A stretch of DNA of 64,000 nt from Pseudo-nitzschia pungens (GCA_037355855.1 CM074758.1:1833001-1897000), one strand, 5' to 3'; counted from the first letter of the stretch, positions 33,861 to 44,681 are shown. A program made the numbers and translations. The notes: generated by a model not told the origin, from the sequence alone.

Positions 33861-35409
33861 ATGGTGAAACGGCGACAGATATTCATGAAACCGCTGCGAC
33901 CGCTGTCATCGCATTCGAGACTGCTGCCGATCCCTATCTTCTCCGCCGTCTTCATTTTACTCTGCATGTCTGTTCGAGTGTCGCAGTCCTTTTTGAGATC
34001 GTCTTGGAGCACAAGAAGATTCATTGGTCGTTTCGCTACGACGAGTCCAACAAACAGTGCCAACCTAAGTGCCGACACGAATACGAACACGAATACGAAT
34101 ACAGATACACGAATGGCCGATCGTTCGCCACCGATCGTCGTGGTGATTGCGGGTCCGACAGCAGCGGGGAAAAGCGATGTGGCGGCACGAGTTTGCTCGC
34201 AACAAAAAGGCATGATTGTCAGCGCGGATTCCGTCCAGGCTTACCGGGGGGTGCAAATCGGGGCCAACAAACCCAGCACAGAGGAACGGCAAGAAACGCC
34301 ACACATTCTCATCGACGTGGCCGATCACGTAGAAAATTACAATGCCGCGGAGTGGAGAGAAGACGCAATCTTTTGCATCCAAACTTTGCTCGGTCCGCGG
34401 CAATCGAGAGCAAGAAAACAGCGCTACCACTCCCTCCGCTGATTCGAATCGTCGGAACGAAATCAAAGAATACATACACAAATCACGGCTCGACAAGGGC
34501 TACACCGGCGACGGTGGCGGCCAGGAACAAGTCGAAAAGATCCTGCCCGTCGTTTGCGGTGGCACGATGATGTATCTCCAATGGCTTGTTCATGGCAGAC
34601 CCGATGCCATGCGACCGACACCCACGGCTGTTGATCTTTCGTACAAAACCATCCGAGAATATCAGGACAACGGCAACGATTACGAGGGAGCGGTGAAACA
34701 TGTTTCGTCATTCGACAAGATTTTTGCGGAGCGGGCCCAACAATTGACAACGGGTGACTGGTATCGATTGCGGAGAACCCTTGAGATTGCTCTGACGGTC
34801 GAAGAAGAAAGGAAAAAATCACGGGACAAAAGTGATTCCAGCTCTGGTGTCGATAGCCTAGTAGAAAAACTGTATTCGGGTCAGCGAGAGGGTAGCCTGG
34901 CATCGTTGGGCTTTGACGTCCGGTGTTTCTTTCTGTGTCCCGATGATCGGATGAGCCACACTCGTGTTGTCGACAAAAGGTGCGAGCAAATGTTGACGAG
35001 AGGCCTCCTCAACGAGACGACAGATTTGAGTTTGTCGGGACGCCTGCCCGAAATGGCCGAACGAGCAATCGGATACCGACAAACATTGGATTATCTCAAT
35101 CGGGAGCACAAACCAACAGAAGGGAACGAAGGCGAAGGCACTTCGAAGAAAGAAGAAGACGCTTTTGAATTTTATTTGAACGAGTTCACGACGGCGACAC
35201 GACGGTACGCAAAGAAGCAAATGGCTTGGTTCCGAAAGGACAAAGAATTCATGTTTATTCCGGTGTCGCTCAAACTCGACAAACCGGATCGCGTCGATGC
35301 CGCGGCAAATGCCATCAATCGGTTGTGCCGGCTTTCTAGAGAAGATTACGAGAACGAACTGTTTGGTGGTGACGAATACAGTATCCGGAAAGACGAAACG
35401 AGAAAATGA
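33861..35409 (+). CDS. tRNA dimethylallyltransferase with organelle-type leader, one +1 frame break
   Basis: This MiaA/TRIT1-family enzyme adds a dimethylallyl group to adenosine 37 of tRNAs reading U-starting codons. The ATG at 33861 opens a leader with a hydrophobic core (IFSAVFILLCMSV) ending in SQSFLRSSW, similar to a plastid bipartite signal. Motifs are VVVIAGPTAAGKSDVA (P-loop), MIVSADSVQAYRG (DSXQ-type site), IGANKPS, HILIDV, PVVCGGTMMYLQWLVHG and GDWYRLRRTLEI, and FTTATRRYAKKQMAWFRKD near the C terminus (dimethylallyl-diphosphate and tRNA contacts). The frame moves +1 near 34415, most simply one extra A in AAAA. With it removed the product is 515 residues. The leader suggests the plastid rather than the cytosolic isoform. 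Confidence 0.9.
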
Positions 35410-35958
35410 AGAACAGGGGAAAACCATGAAGTTTTACACCCCCGAGAGGCATCTTCTGACACCTGGTTCCAAAGAGTATGAAAATGTTTTGGCCGAGGCA
35501 AGTTGACTGCAGGACAACGTGTCCGGGCAAACAACGACAAAAAGCGCAGTAGAGAAGGTGAATCGAAGTAGACTTCCTTCGATACAATTTCAACCCAGGG
35601 CTCTCGTCTATAGAGTAATTATTCTTAACTACTTCTACATTGAGATCTATCTTTGCTTTTGCTTCGATCATTGTAGATCGTTCGATCTTTCAGACTCTGT
35701 ACTAGACAATGTATGTACTGTAGGTAGGCATATACCGTGCACGGCATATCTTTGATTCATTTCAGTCACGAGTTGATTTTTTGGCACGAGTAATACGTTC
35801 GTTTTATTGGCACGAGTTACGTGTTTGTGGAAGGATTTCTTGTTTGGGGTTTGGTATGACGAAAGATTCAAGTTGATAACGAAAAGTGAACATGATGTAC
35901 GACAAGGTACGAAACAAAGTAACAACCGAATGCACCGAGAACGTTTGAATCGGCTACG
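35410..35958. other. Intergenic region
   Basis: This is an AT-rich tandem-gene spacer with no supported gene. It must contain the 3' end of the dimethylallyltransferase and the promoter of the DUF1995-like gene. Confidence 0.6.
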
Positions 35959-37443
35959 ATGACAATCAATGCACAGTGGTTGAACGCAACGCTACTGATC
36001 CTCGCGTCATGCATCGGTTCCCAATCGTGGCCTATGGTGGAGGGCTTCGAAGGCCCGAAAGCCTTTCGTGCGCGTCGTCCGCGTCGTATGCGGCACGGCT
36101 TTCGGCGGTCCAGCTCCGGTTTGTGGAGTGCGGCAAACGACAATCGCGATAGCATGCGACGGATGTTGGAAGAATCCTGGAATACCAGCAAGATGGGGAG
36201 GGTGCCAGCCGATCCCGAGGCCGCGGCGAAGGAAGCCTACTCGTCGATTTTGCGAGCGGCGGGGGCACGAGCCGTTGCCGAGGGCGAAGAATTGGTGGAA
36301 GAGGACGACATGTCGGGAGTTTTCTTTGTCGATCTTCTCCTGCCAGCATACGACATGTCTCTGAAACAAGAGGGTGTGAATCTTTACGATGAGGTACTCG
36401 CCGTGGAATATTGCATCGCCCTATCGAACTTTTTCAAGGGAAAGACGGAAATCGTAGTGAGGGACGACAGCATAGTTCGAACGGTTGCGAAAATACTAAA
36501 GGCCAGGGAAGAAAGAGAACTGGAAAAAGCGAGACAGGAAGAAGCAAAGAGAAAAGCCGAAGAGGAAGAGAAACGAAGAAAGGCGCAAGAAGAGGAGGAA
36601 AGAAGAAAAACCGAGGAAGAAGAAGAAACCGGTGAAATGGAAATTGTGATTAGTGACGGTGATTTTGTGTTTGGTGCCGGACCTCTCGATGACGAGACCG
36701 ATGAGGCCGAAGATGATGAGGAAGAAGAGAATGTTCCCTCTTTTGAGTCGGAAAGCGATGAATTCCGAAAGAAATTGCTGGCAACCTGGAATGATGATGT
36801 CTCGGACCCGACCCCCGAGGGTAGCACGGACATTCCTCCTTCCGAAACATCAACAACACCGACCGAAACCCGGACAGAAACCGAAACCGAAGCACCTGCC
36901 ATCGCTCTCAGACCCAAACCCTATCGACTCGCGAGTCTCTTTGGGAATGCCAGGGTCATCGAGGGACCGGACATGGCATCGGTCGTTGTGGGAGCCGTTC
37001 GCGCCAACGCCCTTCCCGCGGATGACGAAGACAACATTATCATTCTGAGCCCGAGGGGAAACGACGAAATGGTGGCCGTGCGAGCACTGGTCACAAAATA
37101 CGGCACCCAAAAGAAAATCATTCTGGTCAATTGCCAGTTCCAACCCGTTCCGCGAGAATTGATGACGGCGGAGACGGTGTACAGCGTCCTCCCGCTGGCC
37201 GGAAAGAAAAAGACCGACAACAACAACAACAGCAACAACACGCCGAGCGGCGACGAGCAACCCCCTCCGAAAATCGTGGTCCTGCGTCGCTATCCCAAGG
37301 GCTGGGAGATATTCGTCGACGTCGGGATTGGATACGAGCTCGCAGAGACGGTTCCCGTGAACAATCAGAACAAGAGGGGCTTGCCCACGGATTTTATTGC
37401 AAGATCGGTAACGAGACATCTCGACTACGTGGCAAGGAGATGA
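35959..37443 (+). CDS. DUF1995-like plastid protein with coiled coil
   Basis: This is a 494-residue uninterrupted protein. The N-terminal ~30 residues form a signal peptide (WLNATLLILASCIG) followed by VEGFEGPKAFRARRPRR, a Phe junction and basic transit-like region. The DUF1995-like region is split. The first half is AYSSILRAAG, FFVDLLLPAYD and YDEVLAVEYCIALSNFF. The second half is LASLFGNARVIEGPDMAS, IIILSPRGNDEMVAVRALV and KKIILVNCQF. Between them a ~60-residue Glu/Lys/Arg coiled coil (190-235) and an acidic Pro/Thr/Ser-rich spacer are inserted. DUF1995 proteins are chloroplast proteins of poorly known function; some are linked to adenylate kinase or LPA3-type assembly factors. The assignment rests on motif order, not alignment. 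Confidence 0.75.
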   Translation: MTINAQWLNATLLILASCIGSQSWPMVEGFEGPKAFRARRPRRMRHGFRRSSSGLWSAANDNRDSMRRMLEESWNTSKMGRVPADPEAAAKEAYSSILRAAGARAVAEGEELVEEDDMSGVFFVDLLLPAYDMSLKQEGVNLYDEVLAVEYCIALSNFFKGKTEIVVRDDSIVRTVAKILKAREERELEKARQEEAKRKAEEEEKRRKAQEEEERRKTEEEEETGEMEIVISDGDFVFGAGPLDDETDEAEDDEEEENVPSFESESDEFRKKLLATWNDDVSDPTPEGSTDIPPSETSTTPTETRTETETEAPAIALRPKPYRLASLFGNARVIEGPDMASVVVGAVRANALPADDEDNIIILSPRGNDEMVAVRALVTKYGTQKKIILVNCQFQPVPRELMTAETVYSVLPLAGKKKTDNNNNSNNTPSGDEQPPPKIVVLRRYPKGWEIFVDVGIGYELAETVPVNNQNKRGLPTDFIARSVTRHLDYVARR

Positions 37444-37975
37444 TTCGAATAATAATAATAATGATAATGATAATAGTGAATATTATTTTTAGAAGCCTTG
37501 CAGCCGAAACGGCGAGAGAAATCACCTGGTCCGTATACAGTCTTCAACTTCACCCCTTTCAGAGAGTCCGACCCCATCAGTGGATGAAGACCAAACAAAA
37601 TGTAAGAGAATCACAGAACAAAAAACAGCGGAAGGGCAGAAGATTGAATATCGAAGAAAGGTAGTGTGGGGCTACGTACCGTTCAACCAAGCTGATAGAA
37701 CCGCAATCTCATAGGTATAGAGAGGAGGTGGTTGGAGAGCCGCCTCAAATTCATCGCGAGCAAGGAGATGATTGGAAACATACTATCTTATACGTACGTC
37801 GTCATTGTTCTCTAAGCATAGTCTAATTTATAGTATTTTTAAGTTACAGGCATTCGTTTTCGTTTTGTTTCATATCGTTCCCGGTCGCGAGTTGACTTGC
37901 GATCAAGTCCGACGTTGCAGATTTTTTTTTGAAAAGACGGACTTTTGCAATTTGCATCCGAGGAACATTCTTCGA
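37444..37975. other. Convergent intergenic region
   Basis: This stretch starts with an (AAT/GAT)n run at 37446-37490 that overlaps the DUF1995-like 3' end. No gene is supported. Confidence 0.6.
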
Positions 37976-38870
37976 TTACCCGATGCCGTACCCGCCATGC
38001 CGCCGGCCCTTGCCGGGTTTCACGCCAATGGGTTTCTTGGATCCCTTTTCCCCCTCGATCGTCGCAAAGGCCTTGGCGAGAGATTTTCCGAGCGCCTTGG
38101 CCTCGCCCCTCGGCAATTCCCAGGACACGCAGTACGGCGGCAGTTGGTAGATGGGTCTCGTTTCCCACGGACCATCGTTGTTCTCGTTCTCGTTCTCGTT
38201 CTCACCATCCGAGCCGTTCGTTGCTGCATCACTTCCGTTCTCGCTCGGTGTTCTATTCGTCCACGATTCCGAGCGTCATGGAAAGATCCTCGGAATCCGC
38301 GCCCTCCGACGACGGGTCTTCGTCGCCCGCCGTGCTGCCGCTGCCCTGAAAGACAATTTCTCCTCCCTCTCGCAGATCGAGGCACTTTTGCGCAACCTCG
38401 TCGAATCCCTTCGGATTCCGCAGGGGCGAGAGGTCGCACACGAGCTCGTCGACACCGGTGCTGCCCTTGTGCAAGACGATGGAGGCCTGGCCCCGGGCGT
38501 CGCAGAGCGACCGATACGTGTTCAACAGGGGAGCCTCCCTCCGCTGGGACCTCCACCCCGATCCCTCCGTTTCGAGAAATCCCTTTTTCCGGGCGTTCTC
38601 GAAGAGAAACCGCTCGTCGGCGTTGAGCCGGTGGGGGACCCCCCGGGACCCGGTTCCCTTCTTCTTGGCCGGCTTTCCCCAGCTGATCCGCTCGACGTCG
38701 TTGACGTCCGGCCGCCAGACGTCCATGCGGGCCTCCCAGAATTCCCCCGCCCGCTTCTGGACCCTCTTATTCTTGGATTTTGTTTTCGCGAACAGAACGG
38801 TTGTGGAAGCGCAGTGTCGTCGAACTGCACGGGTGCTCTCCGACAGGCCATGGAATGCCATGGCACCCAT
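37976..38870 (-). CDS. Conserved-looking protein of unknown function, one +1 frame break
   Basis: The start ATG at 38870 opens a basic, Ser-rich leader (TRAVRRHCASTTVLFAK) compatible with organelle import. The body contains WRPDVNDVERISWGKPAKK, GVPHRLNADERFLFENARK, LLNTYRSLCDARGQASIV, VCDLSPLRN and FDEVAQKCLDL. The first frame stops at 38253 (GAA TAG). Shifting +1 just before that stop continues through a Glu-Asn repeat into RPIYQLPPYCVSWELPRGE, KALGKSLAKAF and a Gly/Lys-rich end, stopping at 37976. Removing one base gives 297 residues. The quality of the downstream segment makes me favour the longer product. I do not recognise the family. Confidence 0.65.
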
Positions 38871-39749
38871 CCTCGATGCCGCGAGGCATCGGCAAACAGA
38901 TGGAAAGAATCCTCATGCTTCAAGTGTACCGGTGTTAGCCCAACTGTATGGAGTGGTTTGCAACGATCCAGTTTTCTCCGAAGGATTTGCTAATCGGGGT
39001 TCGTACGGTAAGACCTTACGTCTTGTTGTTCCTTTCGTCGGAGTTGGTGGAACGAATCCTCTTTCTCGCTGACTTGCAAATTGGCCATCACACCCGATGG
39101 CATGCCGAGCCGATGATGATGATTCCATGATTCCCGTGAGATCTCACCATTGTAAAATTTGATTGATTGAGAATGAGGTGTCAGCGGTCAGTCACAGTCA
39201 AACGGTCTGATCAGCAGTGGCGAATTATGTTCTTCGTTTTAGGATTTAAGGATTCGAGGGGTATCCGGGAACTTTCGATCGGTTCGCCTCGTTTCTCTCT
39301 CTCATCAAAACAATCAAACCCGGATCGGGAGGAATTTGTGCCAGCGCATAAAACTGGTGCTAGGATTGAGGATAGAAGTAAGGTTAAGTTACCGTACGAA
39401 CAAACATCGTAGCACCAAGGAAGAAGAGAAACAGTGGACGATGCATGATTGAAAACGTAATCCGCCGAATCAAAATTCAGGGCTTGGTCGTCCGTCCATA
39501 TCTCATCAGTGACCAACAGATACCGGTACGGTTAGTGTAGAGTAACGGTGATACGAGCTTATTACTCACTGTATCACAGCAATCTATCTTTGGAATCGAA
39601 CATTGTCATCGGAATCACACTCCATACACGCACTCGGCAATCGAATTGGACACGTTCGCTTCAATCAAGCGAATCCATCCTCAGAGCACAACAGACAGAG
39701 GAACCGAACCAACAGGACGCGGTCAATACACGCACTGAGAGAGAGAGTC
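38871..39749. other. Divergent intergenic region
   Basis: About 880 bases lie between divergent starts. TAAGGTTA occurs at 39379 next to TTACCGTACG words. No gene is supported. Confidence 0.6.
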
Positions 39750-40373
39750 ATGGTTTGGGGTGCCATCAAGAACGCCATCGGATTGGGAAATCCCCTGGAC
39801 ATTCTGCCGGAGGGTCCCACCAAGCTCCCGGACTACTTTCCGCTGGAGCCCCGGGGGTGCGAAAAACCCGCGCAGCAGCTCTTCCGGTGCCTGTCCAAGG
39901 AAGCCACGGAAAAGGCGCGGGACATGGAACGGGTCGGCTTTCACAAGTCGTATTTTTCGGACGTGGCGGTCTCCCCGGCAGACCCAAGGGCGGCGGCGGT
40001 CGTGGCCCAGAATCCCGACAACCCGGAATTCCCCAAGGCCGACGACAATCCGCTGGACGAGTGCAAGCTGTTCATTGCCAAATACATGAAGTGCTGCGAG
40101 CGAAACCTGCAGCAAAAGAGGAATCGGTTGCTGACAGGAAACGGTGCGGGTTCAGGAAGAGTATCGATATCAGGGACCGGGATTGTCGAAAGAGGAATGA
40201 AGAAAGAAAGAAAGAAAGAAGGAGAGAAAGTAGCAAACGCCGTCGTTGGTGTGGTCATCGCAGTCCAAACGCTCAAAAACAGTCGCAGATCTCACTATCG
40301 CTTTCGTGCCCAGAATCTGCGATGTTATGTGCAGAAAAAAACCACAACGATGATAGCACTATTGATCCATTAA
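39750..40373 (+). CDS. Twin CX9C (CHCH-type) protein
   Basis: The ATG at 39750 gives a 207-residue frame. Two CX9C motifs, Cys37-x9-Cys47 (CEKPAQQLFRC) and Cys105-x9-Cys115 (CKLFIAKYMKC), are separated by 57 residues. This is the coiled-coil-helix-coiled-coil-helix signature of intermembrane-space proteins oxidised by the MIA40 pathway. The N terminus (MVWGAIKNAIGLGNPLDIL) is short and has no cleavable presequence, as expected for this class. The spacer is longer than in canonical twin CX9C proteins (usually 10-20), so the helices may pair with a loop or with a partner. Beyond residue ~125 the sequence is basic and irregular; the true stop or a splice may lie earlier. Confidence 0.66.
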   Translation: MVWGAIKNAIGLGNPLDILPEGPTKLPDYFPLEPRGCEKPAQQLFRCLSKEATEKARDMERVGFHKSYFSDVAVSPADPRAAAVVAQNPDNPEFPKADDNPLDECKLFIAKYMKCCERNLQQKRNRLLTGNGAGSGRVSISGTGIVERGMKKERKKEGEKVANAVVGVVIAVQTLKNSRRSHYRFRAQNLRCYVQKKTTTMIALLIH

Positions 40374-40474
40374 CAAACATCATAGAAAATCTCTCGATCG
40401 AGCGCGTTACGAGTAGAATAATGAGTGGCAGACTGTTTCTATACGAATCGTGCATTTTTTGGTTTGAATCCCCC

Positions 40475-41245
40475 TTATTTCATAGCATTGTTGTTGAGTA
40501 TCCAATCCGCGCGCTCGAGGATTGAGATCTGCGACTTGTAGATCCTGGCAACCGCGTGAGACCCCTTGCCCCGAACGCCCTCGGTCGCCTGCGCGCGGGT
40601 CAAGAAACGGATCTCTACGATTTCGGGCAACCCCGCGAAGCGTCCGCCGCCGTCGATTTTCACGACCCCGTCGACGTCGAACCGCGAAACGTCGAGATTG
40701 GGCGGAGCGGGCAGGAGGTAGATCTCCAACAGTTTTTTGGTGGACGTGACCCCATAGAGCGTGGCCGTCACCGGGCAACGGCTGCTCTTTCCCCACTCCC
40801 CCCGCTCGTACGGAAATGGCAGGCTGCTTTCTTCCTCGAATTCCCTCACGGCGGTTTCCTCGGGTCGTTCGTTGATCTCCGGGGCTCCCTTGAAGACGGT
40901 CCACGCGTTGCCCTGAGGTATCAAACCCAGGAGGTATTCGAATTCTCTGCTCGTGCGAACGTTGTGGAAGTTTGATTCGTTGCCGAACCCCCCGGATTGT
41001 TGTCGGTAGAACAAAATACCGTACGACGTGGCATAGCTCGGTCGGACCACGAGTTTGTGGTTCAACCAAATCTTGGAATTCTTTTTCCACTCGTATTCAA
41101 TACCGCACCCCGGGCGAGATTTCTTGGTTTCGTTCGTGGCGTCGCGACCGATGATGGACGATGGAGCAGTCGACGCTCCTGTTGCTTCCAGTTGTCGCTT
41201 TTTCGACGATCCGCCGTTGCCAATCGTTCCCGCCGCGATGTTCAT
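40475..41245 (-). CDS. Nudix hydrolase
   Basis: The Nudix domain (about 85-215) carries the box GAPEINERPEETAVREFEEE at residue 120 onward, with Gly120, Glu126, Arg134, Glu135, Glu138 and Glu139 in register. Ser141 replaces the usual Gly. WLNHKLVVRPSYATSYGIL precedes it and RFLTRAQATEGV follows. It would hydrolyse a nucleoside diphosphate linked to another moiety; the substrate is unpredictable. I start at the ATG at 41245, but the frame is open to 41377 through a His/Gln-rich stretch that begins after a CTGCATTCCTCAG acceptor-like sequence, so an upstream exon is possible. The 3' end lies about 100 bases from the twin CX9C stop on the other strand. Confidence 0.8.
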   Translation of the reverse strand: MNIAAGTIGNGGSSKKRQLEATGASTAPSSIIGRDATNETKKSRPGCGIEYEWKKNSKIWLNHKLVVRPSYATSYGILFYRQQSGGFGNESNFHNVRTSREFEYLLGLIPQGNAWTVFKGAPEINERPEETAVREFEEESSLPFPYERGEWGKSSRCPVTATLYGVTSTKKLLEIYLLPAPPNLDVSRFDVDGVVKIDGGGRFAGLPEIVEIRFLTRAQATEGVRGKGSHAVARIYKSQISILERADWILNNNAMK

Positions 41246-41377
41246 CACTTCCTCGTATTGTAGTGGTTGATGTTGTTGTTGTTGTTGTTGTTGTTGATGA
41301 TGATGATGTTGATTGGACGTGATCAATGTGTTGCGATTTTCCGGATTGTTCTGCCTGAGGAATGCAGTCACACTCAC

Positions 41378-42057
41378 ACAAATACCGTAATTACCGTATG
41401 GTTTTCAGTTTAGCATTATTTTCCTTCCATCGGATGGTAACTTTTCAAAAAATACCGGTACCGGTAAGGATTACGCACGAGGACGATCGTGGATGGAGTT
41501 CCCGCGAAAAGGCGATGTTCGGTACGTCCGGCGTACGGCTTCATAAACTGGTATTGACAATCATCTTGATTGAATTAGAAGATGAGAGTGAAACACCACT
41601 TGAAGAGATTTGTGTTCCATTTTTACTGATTGTACAGTATTACTATCATGGATAAGTTACTTCTACTATGTTTTTTTCACTCCTCGGATGTCAAACACAA
41701 GGTTAATTTTTAGATAGATACTCGAATACAGTATTATGCAGCTCTGAAGTAGTACTACTAGTACTAAGGAGGAGGGGGCAAAGACCTACGGCATATGAAG
41801 AAGTGAAACGCAAACCTAGGATCTTACAGAAGCACAGGAAAGATGTTGCTGATGCGGATACAAAGAAGTTTTTTTGTTGTTCATATTTTTTAGTAGAATA
41901 ACAGTATAAAATTAAACATGGGCATTACAAAGTTCTATTCCGATGGGGATCGATGTTCTGCTTATCTCGGTCGAAACATACTGACTACGTGTACCCCAGC
42001 TCCAGGATTTTCTCAATAAGACTTCTTCGGCCCATTATGTCATCGGGGCTTTCTCGT
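41378..42057. other. Intergenic region
   Basis: CCGGTACCGGTAAGG words lie at about 41455-41470 and an AT-rich spacer follows. No gene is supported. Confidence 0.6.
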
Positions 42058-43143
42058 TCACCACCTGCGACACCAACGGAACTCTCCATTCGCAAAATCC
42101 TTCTCGGCCCATTCGAATCGAACCTTATTCAAATGTGCTCCAGCTCGACCGTAGATACCGGATAATTCCTGTCCCGATGCTGCCTCAAACAGTTTGACAT
42201 CGCCTCCTGTTCCTCCGTACCACGGAGAGACCACCCCATCCCGGGTAGTGAATCTCAACGCATTGGTATGCCGATCATCGCAACGAATTTCGGCCTTGAC
42301 TATTGCATCCTTTTTGGGCACACGGAAGGTCGCTCTATCGACGTGACAAGCCGACGTTCCACTAGTATGCTTGCCTCCAAATACATCGGATGGATCTGCT
42401 TGGTCATAGGCGAGCTGAACGGATTCTATGAATGTCCTGCCGTTGGCGTCGGTAGAAGTGCCCAAACGAACTTCTCTTACTGTCTTTCGAGATAATTTAT
42501 CTGCTTTGAAATTCATAGAAGACGCGGAATGGAGCGGGGCGTGGAATTGAAATGGCTGCCCCCCCGCAGCGGTCGAGCGTTCCCCTCGGCAATCCATTTT
42601 GTTGTAGCACTCGCAAAACACCGGTGGTATCATATTTTCTCCGCACACACGTACGCGACGCCAATCAAAAGAAATCTCGTTCAACAGCGCACCGCTGTGC
42701 CCACGAATGCCGTACAATTCCTGGTACGGACCCGCATGGCCCGTTTCCAGATCACCTCCTTCCCCTCCGTACCAGGGAGAAACCACTCCTTCGCGGGTCG
42801 TAAATCTCAGGGCACGGACCACCGAACAACGACGGACTTCGGCTCGGACAATGGCATCCCCTTTGGGCACACGGAAGGAGTATTCGTGGACGTGGTGTTT
42901 GCCGCCAAACACATCGGAAGGATAAAACTCGGAAGAATAATCTCCGCGAGCAAGGAGCTGAATGGATCCTACAAATGTTCTGCCCTCGTGGTCGGTGTGC
43001 GTAGTCATGTGGATTTCTTTAACCGGACAGAAACCATATGTTTGAAAACTCGAGCTAGAGCCTCGTACTTTCGTGACTTCAGAAAAGAATCGGAAAGCCG
43101 ACCCTCTTTCTCCATTCCGGTCCGAAAGCTCTTCGTGAGTCAT
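42058..43143 (-). CDS. Protein with two tandem jacalin-like lectin domains
   Basis: The start is the ATG at 43143, giving 361 residues; the frame upstream is open but non-coding in character. Each half repeats the same order. First: FVGSIQLLARGD, FRVPKGDAIVRAEVR, LRFTTREGVVSPWYGGEGG, YQELYGIRGHSG, LNEISFDW. Second: FIESVQLAY, FRVPKKDAIVKAEIR, LRFTTRDGVVSPWYGGTGG, QELSGIYGRAG, LNKVRFEW. This is the jacalin beta-prism pattern, with the GG-rich N-terminal-like and Y/GIxGRxG sugar-site loops. The repeats are clearly duplicated. There is no signal peptide, so it is probably cytosolic. A Cys-rich linker (CECYNKMDC) joins the domains. Sugar specificity is unknown. Confidence 0.8.
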   Translation of the reverse strand: MTHEELSDRNGERGSAFRFFSEVTKVRGSSSSFQTYGFCPVKEIHMTTHTDHEGRTFVGSIQLLARGDYSSEFYPSDVFGGKHHVHEYSFRVPKGDAIVRAEVRRCSVVRALRFTTREGVVSPWYGGEGGDLETGHAGPYQELYGIRGHSGALLNEISFDWRRVRVCGENMIPPVFCECYNKMDCRGERSTAAGGQPFQFHAPLHSASSMNFKADKLSRKTVREVRLGTSTDANGRTFIESVQLAYDQADPSDVFGGKHTSGTSACHVDRATFRVPKKDAIVKAEIRCDDRHTNALRFTTRDGVVSPWYGGTGGDVKLFEAASGQELSGIYGRAGAHLNKVRFEWAEKDFANGEFRWCRRW

Positions 43144-44681
43144 TGTCTTCGTGGAGTCAAAAAGCAGCAGTGATTTTGTTGCTGTATTTTGTTTGTGTTT
43201 GGTTTTGTGAGCTTGTTTTGAGCTTTGGAGCAATGGTTCGTTTCGTCATCGAGGAAAAGCCGATGTCTTGTTGGAACGAAGTCGCCGCTACCGGCATTTG
43301 ATCGTGCCCGTGCAGGAGCTTGGAAAAAAATTTAATCGTGGATGAACTCGGATTGTTCTGCTGTAGGTCGTGGACACAAATGAGGCAGGCGCTAATAACA
43401 GCAAGATTCTCAATCAAAAACAATGAAACACAGCGATTTGAAATGTAAGGTTACGTACCGTAATCTTACGATAGACAGAAAGGCTTATTCATACGTAAGG
43501 TTACGGTATGTTTCTTCGAAACGTTAACAATAGCGATGGGCAGACCACGTTGTTGTATCGCACCTCTCTAAAACACACTACACGTACACGTAAGATTACC
43601 GTACGGTACGAGAAAGAACCTCTTTTTCTTTTTAATTAACAAAATACCGGGAGTGTACAGTAGGAGTTCAAGTACGAAGTAACCTTACTTGTAAGATCAA
43701 CTTCGAAACAACACTTATGCTCTTGAAACTGTCACAACATAAAAACTACACACCGTCCGGCATTAAAAAAAAATGTTGCCATGGTGGAGTGAGTGGGTTG
43801 AGACCCCCCGTGATCAAAATTTTCCGCCTCGTATCGTTCTCGTTTCGTAAATGGTTGAAAAAGACTGTCGGTGCAAAATGTCATCAATACTCTTCTCGGT
43901 GCTACTAATTATCAGGAACACATTCTTAACTAACCTTACTAGTAGAACGCACGATTGAGTTCATTTTCGAGCTTATTCCGAGGCTGGTAACCTTAGTTCC
44001 CTTTGAGAAAGGGATTGATCTACTACTAAGCTTTCTTCATCCTTGCAAACTAGCAACATCGAAAAGCAACAAGAACACAAGCAACCCACTGACTCCGTTC
44101 ACCACTGCAAAACCAAAAAATGTCATTGCGGTAGGAGAAGAAGAGTCTCGTCTTCTATTTAGATAATAGTAGGATTGCGTTCATTGACAGAGCAACAATG
44201 ATTTTGGTTCGAGTCGTTTGAGGGTTCCTTTCCTTTCCTTTCCTTTCCTTTCCTTTCCTTTCGAGGTAGTAGCGCGATTCACCCACGGAGAACCCAGTCG
44301 TGTCCCGCTGTATCTCACGTTTGGTGTCGAAGCCACTCTCTCGCATTCGTATGCAGCAGAGGCTTTGTCACCTTTTTGAAAAACAATAAGGAATGAACCA
44401 CCAGCCATTGGCTACACGTACACGCACATGCACAGTACTATCATTCAAAAGCCGAAAACGTTGCCAACCAAGGGTCTCTCGGTCTTCGTCCCCATGGTCG
44501 CATAGCAAACCTGGACTTTGGTATTAGCGGTACTGCGCCTCACTCGGTATACGAAAAGAAGAATGCGCCGGCAATCCTTTTGCGCTGCAGCGGGAGCACG
44601 GTCGGTCGGCCGCTCCTTCGGTCGGTGCGATTCCGACGGCGAGCGGTTTTGTTTCTCGGCACTACCACTACCGTACCGTAC
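43144..44681. other. Large intergenic region with motif cluster
   Basis: About 1.5 kb without a supported gene. It holds five TAAGGTTA/TAACCTTA words (43446, 43496, 43680, 43931, 43988), further GTAAGATTAC words and the (CTTTC)n array at 44229-44263. The short open frames lack support. Confidence 0.6.
44229..44263 (+). repeat. (TTTCC)n pentanucleotide microsatellite
   Basis: About six to seven uninterrupted TTTCC units lie in intergenic sequence. Confidence 0.95.

Noticed and set aside
44229..44263. A tandem array resembling a CRISPR or repeat locus
   Set aside because: It is a simple pentanucleotide microsatellite without spacers, in a eukaryotic nuclear context.
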